Shown piece by piece: positions 26,126-34,799 of a stretch of DNA of 64,000 nucleotides. The DNA is taken from the NCBI RefSeq assembly GCF_016411865.1, contig NZ_JAEKJA010000026.1:62001-126000 (forward strand), given 5' to 3'. The position numbers were made by a program, and so were the translations under genes. Within the stretch, counting starts at the first letter, position 1. Every line of letters starts with the position of its first letter. The notes under the pieces were generated by a model. The model searched no databases. It was not told the DNA's origin and was given only the letters and a program-made list of their open reading frames with translations. Source of the DNA: Acuticoccus mangrovi (GTDB lineage Bacteria; Pseudomonadota; Alphaproteobacteria; Rhizobiales; Amorphaceae).

Positions 26126-27253
26126 CTATTGCGCCACCGCCATCTGCTGGATCGGGCTCACCATCGACGCGGCGGCGGCCGGCGTCGGGTGGGAGAGCGA
26201 CGCGCCGGACGGGCGGTAGAGCGTCCACCGCGTCGGCCACACGCTGAGGGTGCTGTCGACGGGCGGCGCGACGTCCGGCGGAAGGTCGATCTCCATCGAG
26301 TGGCCGCCGGCGCCGACGGCAAGCTCCAGGCGACGGCCGCGCCCGTGCCAGCGGGACGCGACGACGGTCGCGGCGATCCCCGGATAGGTGGCGCGGTCCA
26401 CCTCGTCGATGGCGACGTCGTAGGGGCGGAAGACGAGGGCGGCCGGCCCGTCGGGCTCGTCGGCCGCCGAGAGGGGGATGGCGATGCCGTCGAGCCGGAT
26501 CATGCCGCCCTCGATATAGACCGGCAGCTCCACGCTCTCGCCGATGAAGCGGTGCACGAAGGCGCTGGCGGGCGTGTCGTAGATGGCGTCGGGCGCGCCG
26601 ACCTGCTCGATGCGGCCGCGGCTCATCACCACGACGCGGTCGGCGAGCTCCATCGCCTCTTCCTGGTCGTGGGTCACGAACACGGTGGTGTGGCCGGTCA
26701 CGTCGTGCAGCTCGCGCAGCCAGCGGCGCAGATCCTTGCGCACCTGGGCGTCGAGCGCGCCGAACGGCTCGTCGAGGAGGAGCACCTTCGGCTCGATCGC
26801 CATCGCGCGAGCGAGCGCGACGCGCTGGCGCTGACCGCCGGAGAGCTGCGAGGGATAGCGGTCCTCGAAGCCGGCGAGCTGCACGAGCTCGATGAGCGAG
26901 CGTGCCCGCTCGTTGATCTCGCGCGCCGTGGGCCGCTTGCCGCGCGGGCGCACGGTGAGGCCGAAGCCCACATTCTGCAGCACCGTCATGTGCTTGAAGA
27001 GCGCGTAGTGCTGGAACACGAAGCCCACCTGACGGTCCTGCACGCTGAGGCGGGAGGCGTCGTCCTGGCCGAAATAGACGGTGCCGGCGTTCGGCTGCTC
27101 GAGCCCCGCGATGAGGCGCAGCAACGTGGTCTTGCCCGAGCCCGACGGCCCGACGAGGGCGACGAGCTCGCCCGAGGCGATGTCGAGCGACACGTCGTGG
27201 AGCGCCGGGGTGAGGTCGAAGTCCTTGCGGACGTTCTTGATGCGAAGGTCCAT
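26126..27253 (-). CDS. cysA: Sulfate/thiosulfate ABC transporter ATP-binding protein
   Basis: 375 residues: ABC domain (Walker A GPSGSGKTT near residue 32, signature LSGGQRQRVALARA, Walker B LLLDEPFGALDA, switch His in VTHDQEEA) followed by a C-terminal regulatory domain from about residue 240. It powers sulfate import through CysT/CysW. ATG 27253 is preceded by AGAAGGAGGCTCCC; the much longer open frame upstream is within cysW and is rejected. Last gene of the sbp-cysT-cysW-cysA operon. Confidence 0.94.
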   Translation of the reverse strand: MDLRIKNVRKDFDLTPALHDVSLDIASGELVALVGPSGSGKTTLLRLIAGLEQPNAGTVYFGQDDASRLSVQDRQVGFVFQHYALFKHMTVLQNVGFGLTVRPRGKRPTAREINERARSLIELVQLAGFEDRYPSQLSGGQRQRVALARAMAIEPKVLLLDEPFGALDAQVRKDLRRWLRELHDVTGHTTVFVTHDQEEAMELADRVVVMSRGRIEQVGAPDAIYDTPASAFVHRFIGESVELPVYIEGGMIRLDGIAIPLSAADEPDGPAALVFRPYDVAIDEVDRATYPGIAATVVASRWHGRGRRLELAVGAGGHSMEIDLPPDVAPPVDSTLSVWPTRWTLYRPSGASLSHPTPAAAASMVSPIQQMAVAQ

Positions 27254-27270
27254 GGGAGCCTCCTTCTGTT

Positions 27271-28149
27271 TCAATGCCCGCGCGATGGCGCGAGGCCACC
27301 GGAAAAGCGGAGCTCGATGAGCGTTTTGAGAAGCAGCGTGAAGAGGGCGAGACCGGCGAGCAGCGACGCGACGGCGAACGAGGCCGCGAAGTTGTACTCG
27401 TTGTAGAGGATCTCGATGTGGAGCGGCATGGTGTTGGTGAGACCGCGGATGTGGCCGGAGACCACCGACACGGCGCCGAATTCGCCCATCGCCCGCGCAT
27501 TGCACAGGAGCACCCCGTAGAGGAGGCCCCAGCGGATGTTGGGCAGGGTGACGCGCCAGAAGGTCTGCCAGCCCGACGCGCCGAGGCTGAGCGCGGCCTC
27601 TTCCTCCGACGAGCCCTGCTCCTGCATCAGCGGGATCAGCTCGCGCGCGACGAAGGGAAAGGTGACAAAGACCGTCGCGAGGACGATGCCCGGCACGGCG
27701 AAGAGGACCTCGATGCCGTTCGCCTTCAGCCAGGGGCCGAGCAGGCTGCCCGAGCCGAAGAGGATCACGTAGACGAGGCCCGCGATCACCGGCGAGACCG
27801 AGAAGGGCAGGTCGATGAGGGTGATGAGGAACGCCTTGCCGCGGAACTCGAACTTCGCGATGGCCCAGGCCGCCGCGACGCCGAACACCACGTTGAGCGG
27901 CACGGCGATGGCGGCGACGAGGAGGGTGAGGCGGATGGCGGCGAGCGCGTCCGGCTCCGAGATCGCGGCGAGCCAGGCCGCCGGCCCGTTGCGCAGCGCT
28001 TCGAGGAACACCTCGACCAGCGGCAGGAACAGGAAGAGGGAGAGAAAGCCGAAGGCGGCGACGACGAGCGCGATGCGCGTCGCCGGCGCCTCGGTGGTGG
28101 CAGACCGTATCACGGGTGCCGAGGGGACGGTGAGATCAGCCATGGCCAT
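27271..28149 (-). CDS. cysW: Sulfate ABC transporter permease CysW
   Basis: 292 residues with six predicted helices and the EAA-type coupling loop [38 protein letters not shown] is characteristic of CysW. Forms the sulfate channel with CysT. The ATG at 28149 overlaps the cysT 3' end by 14 bases; an internal ATG at 28143 (MADL) would give 8 bases. 17 bases separate it from cysA. Confidence 0.94.
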   Translation of the reverse strand: MAMADLTVPSAPVIRSATTEAPATRIALVVAAFGFLSLFLFLPLVEVFLEALRNGPAAWLAAISEPDALAAIRLTLLVAAIAVPLNVVFGVAAAWAIAKFEFRGKAFLITLIDLPFSVSPVIAGLVYVILFGSGSLLGPWLKANGIEVLFAVPGIVLATVFVTFPFVARELIPLMQEQGSSEEEAALSLGASGWQTFWRVTLPNIRWGLLYGVLLCNARAMGEFGAVSVVSGHIRGLTNTMPLHIEILYNEYNFAASFAVASLLAGLALFTLLLKTLIELRFSGGLAPSRGH

Positions 28150-28996
28150 ATCTCCTGCGGCTCCATGCCTGGAGAAGGTTGATGAGGAAGAGCAGGGCGA
28201 AGGCGATGGCGAGCATCATAGCGCCGATGGCCGTCGCGGCCGCGGTGTTGAACTCCTCGAGGCGGATGACGACGAGGAGCGGCGCGATCTCGCTGACATA
28301 GGGGATGTTGCCGGCGATGAAGATCACCGAGCCGTACTCCCCGACGCCGCGGGCGAGCGCCAGGGCGAAGCCCGTCAGGATCGCCGGGGCAAGGCCCGGC
28401 AGCAGCACGCGGGCGAGCGTCGCGAGCCGGCTCGCGCCGAGCGTGGCGGCGGCCTCCTCCACCTCGCGGTCGATCTCCTCCATGACGGGCTGCACGGTGC
28501 GCACCACGAAGGGGAGCCCCACGAACACGAGGGCGATGACGATGCCGAGGGGGGTGAAGGCGATCTTCAGCCCCAACGCGGCGGCGGGGGCGCCGATCCA
28601 TCCGTTCGGCGCATAGAGCGAGGCGAGCGCGATGCCGGCCACCGCCGTCGGTAGTGCGAAGGGGAGGTCGACGAGGGCGTCGACCAGGCGGCGGCCGGGG
28701 AAGCGGTAGCGCACCAGCACCCAGGCGACGACGACGCCGAACACGACGTTGATCGCCGCCGCGACGAAGGCGGTGCCGAAGCTGACGCGCAGCGCCGCGA
28801 TGGTGCGTGGGTCGCTCGCGAGGCGCCAGAACTCGGCAAGGCCGAGGTCGGCGGAGCGGATGACGAGCCCCGACAGCGGGATCAGCACGATGAGGGCGAG
28901 GTAGGTGACCGCGAAGCCGAACGTCAGCCCGAAGCCCGGGATGATGCTCGGCCGGCGGAACCACCACCCCGCCGGGGCGGCGTGGGTGGTGGCCAT
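28136..28996 (-). CDS. cysT: Sulfate ABC transporter permease CysT
   Basis: 286 residues. [19 protein letters not shown] and [19 protein letters not shown] are hallmark CysT/CysU sequences; the coupling loop [19 protein letters not shown] is present. The ATG at 28996 lies 2 bases after the sbp stop codon (28999-29001 on the minus strand), so translation is coupled. The frame is open upstream through sbp, but that part is a shadow. Confidence 0.94.
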   Translation of the reverse strand: MATTHAAPAGWWFRRPSIIPGFGLTFGFAVTYLALIVLIPLSGLVIRSADLGLAEFWRLASDPRTIAALRVSFGTAFVAAAINVVFGVVVAWVLVRYRFPGRRLVDALVDLPFALPTAVAGIALASLYAPNGWIGAPAAALGLKIAFTPLGIVIALVFVGLPFVVRTVQPVMEEIDREVEEAAATLGASRLATLARVLLPGLAPAILTGFALALARGVGEYGSVIFIAGNIPYVSEIAPLLVVIRLEEFNTAAATAIGAMMLAIAFALLFLINLLQAWSRRRYGHG

Positions 28997-28998
28997 GG

Positions 28999-30048
28999 TC
29001 AGCGCCCCGCCGAGAAGATCTGGTCGAACATCGCGCCGTCGGCGAAGTGGACGCGCTGCGCCTCCTGCCAGGAGCCGAAGACGTCCTCGACGCGGACGCG
29101 CCGCACTTCGGGGAACTGGTCGCCGACCGCCTCCACGAGATCGCCCATCGCCGGGCGGTAGTAGTGCTTGGCGGCGAGGCGCTGGCCTTCCTCGGAATAG
29201 AGATATTCGAGATAGGCCTCGGCGGCGGCGCGGGTGCCGTGCGCGTCGACATTGCCGTCGACGAGGGCGACCGGCGGCTCGGCGAGGATCGACACGGACG
29301 GGACGACGATGTCGAACTTGTCGGCGCCGAGCTCGTCGAGCGAGAGGTAGGCCTCGTTCTCCCAGGCGAGCAGCACGTCGCCGATGCCGCGCTGGGTGAA
29401 GGTGGTGGTGGAGCCGCGGGCGCCCGTGTCGAGCACCGGCACGTGGCGGTAGAGGTCGGCGAGGTAGGCCTTCACCTTCTCCTCGTCGCCGTCGAACTTC
29501 TCGAGCGCCCAGATCCAGGCGGCGAGATAGTTCCACCGCGCGCCGCCCGAGGTCTTCGGGTTGGGCGTGACGACCTCCACGTCGTCGCGCACGAGGTCGT
29601 CCCAGTCGTTGATCGACTTGGGGTTACCCTCGCGCACCAGGAACACGATGGTGGAGGTGTAGGGGGCGCTCGCCTCCGGCAGACGGCTTTGCCAGTCGGG
29701 CGGGATGAGGCCGGTCGCGGCCGCGATCTGATCGATGTCGACGGAGATCGCGAGGGTGACGACGTCGGCACCGAGACCGTCGATGACCGAGCGGGCCTGC
29801 TTGCCCGAGCCGCCGTGGGACATGCGCACGGTGACGCTGTCGCCGGTCTCCGCCTCGTAGTGCTTGGCGAAGGCGGCGTTGTACTCGCGATAGAGCTCGC
29901 GCGTCGGATCGTAGCTCACGTTGAGGAGGGTGATGTCCTCCGCCACGGCGGGACCGAGGGCGAGGACGAGAGCGGCGGCGCTCGCCGCAGACCACAAGCG
30001 GATCCGCCGACGAGCGGCGAGAGGCGGAAGGTGACGTATTCCAGTCAT
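28999..30048 (-). CDS. Periplasmic sulfate-binding protein
   Basis: 349 residues with an N-terminal signal (about 36 residues, ends GPAVAE). The Sbp/CysP core is clear: [29 protein letters not shown] and [15 protein letters not shown], which contribute the serine, glycine and backbone contacts to sulfate. Delivers sulfate or thiosulfate to CysTW. First gene of the operon, preceded by CAGGAGTGCCCT and an AT-rich region; the Rrf2 regulator gene is immediately upstream in the same orientation. Sbp versus CysP specificity cannot be decided, so no symbol is given. Confidence 0.93.
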   Translation of the reverse strand: MTGIRHLPPLAARRRIRLWSAASAAALVLALGPAVAEDITLLNVSYDPTRELYREYNAAFAKHYEAETGDSVTVRMSHGGSGKQARSVIDGLGADVVTLAISVDIDQIAAATGLIPPDWQSRLPEASAPYTSTIVFLVREGNPKSINDWDDLVRDDVEVVTPNPKTSGGARWNYLAAWIWALEKFDGDEEKVKAYLADLYRHVPVLDTGARGSTTTFTQRGIGDVLLAWENEAYLSLDELGADKFDIVVPSVSILAEPPVALVDGNVDAHGTRAAAEAYLEYLYSEEGQRLAAKHYYRPAMGDLVEAVGDQFPEVRRVRVEDVFGSWQEAQRVHFADGAMFDQIFSAGR

Positions 30049-30098
30049 AGGGCACTCCTGCTTCCTATGACCTTAATTCCTACCTATCAGGTCGTCAT

Positions 30099-30129
30099 TG
30101 TCAATATAGTAGTTTTTTAGCCTGTGCAA
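30099..30129 (-). promoter_or_regulatory. Candidate promoter/operator of the sulfate-uptake operon
   Basis: The 155-base gap between the rrf2 stop and the sbp ATG is markedly AT-rich. On the minus strand a TTGCAC (30129-30124) and TATATT (30108-30103) pair lies at 15-bp spacing, followed by TTGACA (30104-30099). GTCGTCATT at 30091-30099 (plus strand) recurs upstream of rrf2 at 30695-30703, suggesting a shared operator. The exact start site is uncertain. Confidence 0.4.
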
Positions 30130-30203
30130 ATATCTCAGGCGAGAGTCAGAATGTTGTTTTTAAAGGGTATTTCCCAAACGCTGAAGCCTCGGCTCGTCGC
30201 CGA

Positions 30204-30641
30204 TCAGGCGGCCGAGGTGACGAGCTCGGGGTTTTCGATGGCGTCGGCGATGGTGACGGTGTCGAGCACCTCGCGCGTGGCTTCGGCGACGCGGGCGAAC
30301 ACCTTGCGGATCTCGCAGGTCTCCTCGTCGATGCACGAATCGCAGCGGCGGTAGGCGATGCGGCTGAGGCAGGGGAGCGGCGCGAGCGGCCCGTCGACGA
30401 GGCGCAGCACCTCGCCGAAGGCGATGCGGTCGGGCGTGCGCAGCAGGCGATAGCCGCCCGCCTTGCCGCGGCGCGACATCACGATGCCCTGATGCTTCAG
30501 ATCGAGCAGAATCTGTTCCAGGAACTTCTTCGGAATGCGCTGTTCCTCGGCGATCTCGGCAATGCTGAGCGCCACCTCCGGCTCCGCCTTGGCGAGGGCG
30601 ATGAGCGCGCGCAGCGCATATTGGGCCTTCTGCGAGATCAT
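30204..30641 (-). CDS. Rrf2-family transcriptional regulator, likely Fe-S, sulfur-linked
   Basis: 145 residues. N-terminal winged helix (MISQKAQYALRALIALA; recognition segment IPKKFLEQILLDLKHQG) and a C-terminal cysteine set Cys91, Cys100, Cys103 and Cys109, compatible with an iron-sulfur cluster as in IscR/NsrR/RirA, though the spacing is not exactly that of any one of them. Directly upstream of and co-oriented with the sulfate operon, so it most likely controls sulfate uptake in response to cysteine or cluster status. The likely Shine-Dalgarno is GGAAGGATC on the minus strand, rather distant from the ATG. Confidence 0.88.
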   Translation of the reverse strand: MISQKAQYALRALIALAKAEPEVALSIAEIAEEQRIPKKFLEQILLDLKHQGIVMSRRGKAGGYRLLRTPDRIAFGEVLRLVDGPLAPLPCLSRIAYRRCDSCIDEETCEIRKVFARVAEATREVLDTVTIADAIENPELVTSAA

Positions 30642-30694
30642 GAGGGGCCGCGATCCTTCCCTTTGCGGTTCATTCGATAATGATGATGGAAGCA

Positions 30695-30703
30695 GTCGTC
30701 ATT
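30695..30703. promoter_or_regulatory. Copy of motif shared with the sulfate operon promoter
   Basis: GTCGTCATT, identical to 30091-30099, lies 54 bases upstream of the rrf2 ATG in the 201-base divergent region with the small secreted protein gene. This would fit autoregulation by the Rrf2 protein. A 9-base match alone is weak evidence. Confidence 0.25.
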
Positions 30704-30842
30704 AAGTGACGAAGGCGCCCGGAAGCAAGGGAAGAGGAGACGACGATCGTGTGATCGCGGTCACGAGGAAAGCTGCCGCGGGCGGCCATCTCCGTGTTGT
30801 CGGCAGCAACGCCGCGACAAACACGGACACGGAGACGGATCC

Positions 30843-31184
30843 ATGACGATCAAGACCACGTTCATCGCCGCCGGTACCGCCCTCGCGATTGCCGCTGCCG
30901 CCTTCCAGCCGGCGCAGGCCGCCCCCGCCTTCGCCGGCCTCGCCAAGCAGTCGATCACCACCAGCGCCGCGGGCGTGGAGGTGGTGAAGGGCAAGCACCA
31001 CGGCCATGCCGGGGCCGCCGCTGCCGCCGCCATCATCGGCCTCGGTGCCTTCGCCATCGGCGCGGCCGTCGCCAACGATCGCTACAATCGCGGGCCGCAG
31101 CGCCGCTGCTACGTGGAGCGCGTACGGGTCTGGGACAGCTACTACCAGGCCTACGTCGTGGAGAAGCGCCGCTTCTGCGACTGA
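30843..31184 (+). CDS. Small secreted protein with glycine/alanine hydrophobic core
   Basis: 113 residues, no named family. A clear Sec signal peptide (cleavage after QPAQA, residue 26) is followed by a short soluble region with KHHGHAG, a hydrophobic Ala/Gly segment (AAAAIIGLGAFAIGAAVA, residues about 61-78) and a C-terminal tail carrying two cysteines (CYVERVRVW...RRFC) that could form a disulfide. Such BA14K/glycine-zipper-like envelope proteins are common in rhizobia. ATG at 30843 follows GGAGACGGATCC. Divergent from rrf2, followed by a strong hairpin. Confidence 0.75.
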   Translation: MTIKTTFIAAGTALAIAAAAFQPAQAAPAFAGLAKQSITTSAAGVEVVKGKHHGHAGAAAAAAIIGLGAFAIGAAVANDRYNRGPQRRCYVERVRVWDSYYQAYVVEKRRFCD

Positions 31185-31228
31185 TCCCGCCCTCACGCTT
31201 CGCCCGCAGCGGGCTCCGGAGACGACGC

Positions 31229-31261
31229 GCACCACCTCCCGAGGGGATCGGGAGGTGGTGC
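31229..31261. terminator. Bidirectional terminator hairpin
   Basis: A perfect 14-bp stem (GCACCACCTCCCGA and its complement) around a 5-base loop, centred between two convergent genes (stop codons at 31184 and 31269). Confidence 0.75.
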
Positions 31262-31268
31262 CGGCGCG

Positions 31269-31904
31269 TCAGCCGGCGTTGCGCTGCCGCCACGCCTCGA
31301 GCTGGCCGAGCACCGTCTCGAGGTTCGACACGTCCACGTAGCGGCGGCCGATGTCGCGCAGATTGTCGTTGTGCGGCCCTTCCTCGATGTCGCCGACGCA
31401 GTCCTCCGGCACGATGGTGCGATAGCGGTAGGAGAAGGAATCGATGGCGCTCGCCCGGATGCAGCCGGATGTGTTGCAGCCGGTGATGATCACCGTGTCG
31501 ACCCGCTCCTTGGTGAAGTAGTCGCTCACCCCGGTGTTGAAGAAGATCGACGGTCCCTTCTTGCAGACGACGAGGTCGTAGCCCTCCTGATAGATGCGCG
31601 GGTCGAGGGCGATGCTCGGATGATCGTCACGGAAGGTCTCGCGCACGGCGGTGATCTTCCAGTAGGGCATCTCCCGCTCGTTCATGTAGGAGGTGTAGCA
31701 GGCGGCGACCGGCACGTTGTAGCGCCGCGCCACCTCCAGGAGCTTGGCGGTGTTGTCGACCGCCCGCGTCACGAGCGGGGCCCCGCCGAGGGGATATTGC
31801 GGGTCGGTGAAGCCGATCTGAAAGTCCACCACGACGATGCCGGGCTTCTCGCCGAAGCCCACCGCGATCTCACCGTAGCTTCTGTTGGAATAGTCGTCGC
31901 TCAT
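31269..31904 (-). CDS. Isochorismatase-like cysteine hydrolase, N-carbamoylsarcosine amidase type
   Basis: 211 residues. Isochorismatase-fold triad: Asp27 in VVVDFQIGFTD, a lysine in VVCKKGPSIF (about 115-116) and nucleophile Cys148 in GCNTSGCIRAS. The FTDPxxPLGG segment and the TSGCIRAS motif are those of N-carbamoylsarcosine amidohydrolase, which releases ammonia and CO2 from a carbamoyl amine; RutB ureidoacrylate amidohydrolase belongs to the same superfamily but has a different active-site signature. Start set at ATG 31904 (MSDDYSNRSYG); the open frame extends upstream without homology. Divergent from the Liv-type operon, so a shared substrate is likely. Confidence 0.82.
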   Translation of the reverse strand: MSDDYSNRSYGEIAVGFGEKPGIVVVDFQIGFTDPQYPLGGAPLVTRAVDNTAKLLEVARRYNVPVAACYTSYMNEREMPYWKITAVRETFRDDHPSIALDPRIYQEGYDLVVCKKGPSIFFNTGVSDYFTKERVDTVIITGCNTSGCIRASAIDSFSYRYRTIVPEDCVGDIEEGPHNDNLRDIGRRYVDVSNLETVLGQLEAWRQRNAG

Positions 31905-32097
31905 CTCGGCTCCATGGCTATAGGGGATGACAGTTGCGCCAGCACCTAAGGCGCATCGGTGATGCGCTGCAACATCGATGCGGCCCCCGCGATGCCGCAA
32001 TGCGCACCATGCCGAAGAATGATGCTTGAAACTTCAGCCCATTGATCGTCTGTTGCCCCGATCGACAACGGATCATCCTGGAGGTGGCGGCCGAGCG

Positions 32098-32862
32098 ATG
32101 TTGGAGGTGAGCGGCCTGACTGTGCGCTACGGCGCCTTCCGCGCGGTCGACGACCTCGCGCTTCACGTCCCCGCCGGACGTCTCACCGCGGTGATCGGGC
32201 CCAACGGCGCCGGCAAGACCACCTTCTTCAATGCCGTCTCGGGCCTGGTGCGCCCGGCCGCCGGACGCATCCTCTTCGACGGGGCGGATCTCGCCGGTCG
32301 CCGGCCCGACGAGATCACCGCCGCGGGCCTCGTCCGCACCTTCCAAATCGCCCGCGGCTTTCCCCGCCTCACCGTGTTCGAGCATCTGATGCTCTACGCC
32401 CAAGACAACCCCGGCGAGGGGCTGTGGGCCGCCCTCACCGGGGCGCGGAGGCGCGAGGCGGAGATCGCCGAGCGGGCGCTCGCCGTCGCCGCGCGGCTGA
32501 AGCTTACCCGCGTGCTCGACAACCGGGTGACCGACATCTCGGGCGGCCAGAAGAAGCTCCTCGAGATCGGGCGCGGGTTGATGGCCGAGCCGCGCCTCCT
32601 CCTCCTCGACGAGCCGGTCGCCGGCGTGAACCCGACGCTCGCCGAGGAGATCGGTGACCAGCTCGTGGCACTGGTCGCGGGCGGGCTGACGCTCCTCCTC
32701 ATCGAGCACGACATGGCGCTGGTGGAGCGCATCGCCGACCACGTGATCGTGATGGCGGAAGGACGGCGCCTCGCCGAGGGTTCGTTCGCCGAGATCCGCG
32801 ACGATCACGCCGTCCAGGAGGCCTATCTCGGTGGAGGGGTGCTCGCCGATGCTGACGGTTGA
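32098..32862 (+). CDS. livG: Branched-chain-type ABC transporter ATPase LivG
   Basis: 254 residues. Walker A GPNGAGKTT, the LivG-specific TFQIARGFPRLTVFEHL segment, signature ISGGQKKLLEIGRG and Walker B LLLLDEPVAGVNP are present, with the long insert typical of LivG. Hydrolyses ATP with LivF. ATG 32098 begins the domain; an upstream in-frame ATG at 32026 is in non-homologous sequence. First gene of livG-livF-SBP-livH-livM-GAF. The substrate is probably not leucine, since the flanking genes are carbamoyl- and amide-hydrolysing enzymes. Confidence 0.92.
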   Translation: MLEVSGLTVRYGAFRAVDDLALHVPAGRLTAVIGPNGAGKTTFFNAVSGLVRPAAGRILFDGADLAGRRPDEITAAGLVRTFQIARGFPRLTVFEHLMLYAQDNPGEGLWAALTGARRREAEIAERALAVAARLKLTRVLDNRVTDISGGQKKLLEIGRGLMAEPRLLLLDEPVAGVNPTLAEEIGDQLVALVAGGLTLLLIEHDMALVERIADHVIVMAEGRRLAEGSFAEIRDDHAVQEAYLGGGVLADADG

Positions 32863-33556
32863 GGGGCTCGTCGGCGGCTACGGCGCGGCCGACGAGGTGG
32901 TGAAGGGCGTGGGCCTCACGGTGGCTCCGGGCGAGATCCTCACCGTGATCGGACCCAACGGGGCCGGCAAGTCGACCGCGCTGAAGCTCGTCTCCGGGCT
33001 TCTGCGGTGCAAGGCGGGCTCGGTGAGGCTCGGCGAGAGCGACCTGTCGAGCCTCGACCCGCAGGGCCGCGCCCGCGAGGGCCTGGTGTTCGTGCCGCAG
33101 GAGCGCAACGTCTTCGGCGCGCTCACCATCGCGGAGAATCTCGACATCGGCGCCTATCTGGAGCCGGCCCGCTCGCACGAGCGGGCGCGGGACGTCTACG
33201 CCCGCTTTCCCCTCCTTGCCGAGCGGCGCGGCAAGGCCGCCGGCGCCCTCTCGGGCGGCCAGCGCCAAACGCTCGCGATGGCGATCGCGCTGATGGCCTC
33301 GCCCCGCGTCCTCCTGCTCGACGAGCCGACGGCGGCGCTCGCGCCGAAGCCCGCGGCGGAGATCTTCAAGGCGATCCGGGGCCTTGCCGACGAGGGCATC
33401 GCCATCCTGATGGTGGAGCAGAACGCGCTTGCGGCGCTCGCCATGTCCGATCGCGCCCTCGTGATGGTGGACGGGCGGGTCGCGATGGACGGCGAGGCGC
33501 AGGCGATGCGGCAGGACCCCGAGGTCCGCCGCGCATTTTTGGGCGGGCGCGCATGA
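32849..33556 (+). CDS. livF: Branched-chain-type ABC transporter ATPase LivF
   Basis: 235 residues. Walker A GPNGAGKST, FVPQERNVFGALTIAENL (LivF-type Q-loop), LSGGQRQTLAMA, Walker B LLLDEPTAALAPK. Overlaps livG by 14 bases; ATG 32849 has GGAGGGG 7-12 bases upstream, favoured over the GTG at 32831. Second ATPase of the importer. Confidence 0.92.
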   Translation: MLTVEGLVGGYGAADEVVKGVGLTVAPGEILTVIGPNGAGKSTALKLVSGLLRCKAGSVRLGESDLSSLDPQGRAREGLVFVPQERNVFGALTIAENLDIGAYLEPARSHERARDVYARFPLLAERRGKAAGALSGGQRQTLAMAIALMASPRVLLLDEPTAALAPKPAAEIFKAIRGLADEGIAILMVEQNALAALAMSDRALVMVDGRVAMDGEAQAMRQDPEVRRAFLGGRA

Positions 33557-33584
33557 CGCGCCGTCCGACGAAGGGGAGACGAGC

Positions 33585-34799
33585 ATGACAAAGCTACTGA
33601 CGAACGGCATCAACCGCCGCACGCTGATGAAAGGGACGGCGGCCGCCGGTCTCTTCACCCTGGCCGCCCCCGCCATCGTGCGGGCGCAGTCGGAGGTGAT
33701 CCGCCTCGGCACGCTGACGCCGCTGACCGGCGCCGGCGGCCCCTACGGCCCGGTGATGGCCGAGGCCGCCAAGAAGGTCGCCGAGACGGTCAACGCCAAG
33801 GGCGGCATCCTCGGCCGCGAGATCACCGTGATCTCGGAGGACGACCAGACCAACCCCGAAGCCGGCGTGCGCGCCGCCCGCAAGCTGATCGACGTCGACG
33901 ACGTCGCCGCCATCATGGGCACCTGGGCTTCCTCGGTGACAACGGCGGTGGCGCCGCTCTGCTGGGAGGGGGAGACCTTCCTCACCACCGTGTCGGGCGC
34001 CGATTCCATCACCGAGCTGCCACACCATGGCTGGCTGGTGCGCACCCAGCCCAACACCACGCTGCAGGGCCGCAAGTTCGGCGAGTTCTGCATCGAGCTC
34101 GACGCGCCGAAGGTGTACTTCATGTCGCCGCAGACGCCGTTCGCCGACAGCCAGTTCTCGAGCCTCAAGACGGCCGTGGAGGCCGGCGGCGGGTCGGCCG
34201 AGATCCTGATCTACGACGACAAGAAGGCCTCGCTGCGCTCCGAGGTCGACACCGCTCTGCGCACGAACCCCGACATGATCGTGATGGGCGGCTACACCCC
34301 CGACACCATCGTGCTCCTGAAGGACCTCTACCGGGCCGGCTACGACGGCAAGCTCCTCGGCTTCGGCTATTCGGTGAACGCCAAGCTCGTCGAGGCGATG
34401 CCGGCCGAGGCGGTGGAAGGGGTCTACACGCTGTCGCCCTCGCCGGCGGAAGGCTCCAAGGGCTACGACGCGCTCACCAAGCTGATCGGCGTCGAGGCGC
34501 CCGACACCTACACCTGCCAGGTCTACGACCACGCCAACCTCGTCATCCTGTCGATGGCGGCGGGCGGGGCGGCGACCGGCGCGACCGTGCGCGAGACGAT
34601 CCGCACCGTGGCGCAGGGCGAGGGCGAGGCCGTGTCGACGGCGCTCGACGGTCTCGCCGCCCTCGAGGCGGGTTCGGCAATCAACTACACCGGCGCCTCC
34701 GGCCCCTGCGACTTCACGGAAAAGGGCGACATCACCGACGCCAAGTTCCGCTACGACCAGGTGAAGGACGGCAAGATCACGCTCCTGAAGATCGCATGA
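33585..34799 (+). CDS. ABC transporter substrate-binding protein, Leu/amide (Peripla_BP_6) type
   Basis: 404 residues. A twin-arginine-like leader (NRRTLMKGTAAAGLF, signal ending near residue 35) is followed by a two-lobed type I periplasmic-binding fold: IRLGTLTPLTGAGGPYG, VNAKGGILGREI, EDDQTNPEAGVRAARKLI, MGTWASSVTTAVAPLC. Group includes Leu/Ile/Val-, amide- and urea-binding proteins. Delivers ligand to LivHM. Placement beside amidase, DCase and carbamoylase genes suggests a carbamoylated amino acid, hydantoin, amide or pyrimidine; this is inference. GGGGAGACGAGC precedes the ATG. Confidence 0.9.
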   Translation: MTKLLTNGINRRTLMKGTAAAGLFTLAAPAIVRAQSEVIRLGTLTPLTGAGGPYGPVMAEAAKKVAETVNAKGGILGREITVISEDDQTNPEAGVRAARKLIDVDDVAAIMGTWASSVTTAVAPLCWEGETFLTTVSGADSITELPHHGWLVRTQPNTTLQGRKFGEFCIELDAPKVYFMSPQTPFADSQFSSLKTAVEAGGGSAEILIYDDKKASLRSEVDTALRTNPDMIVMGGYTPDTIVLLKDLYRAGYDGKLLGFGYSVNAKLVEAMPAEAVEGVYTLSPSPAEGSKGYDALTKLIGVEAPDTYTCQVYDHANLVILSMAAGGAATGATVRETIRTVAQGEGEAVSTALDGLAALEAGSAINYTGASGPCDFTEKGDITDAKFRYDQVKDGKITLLKIA

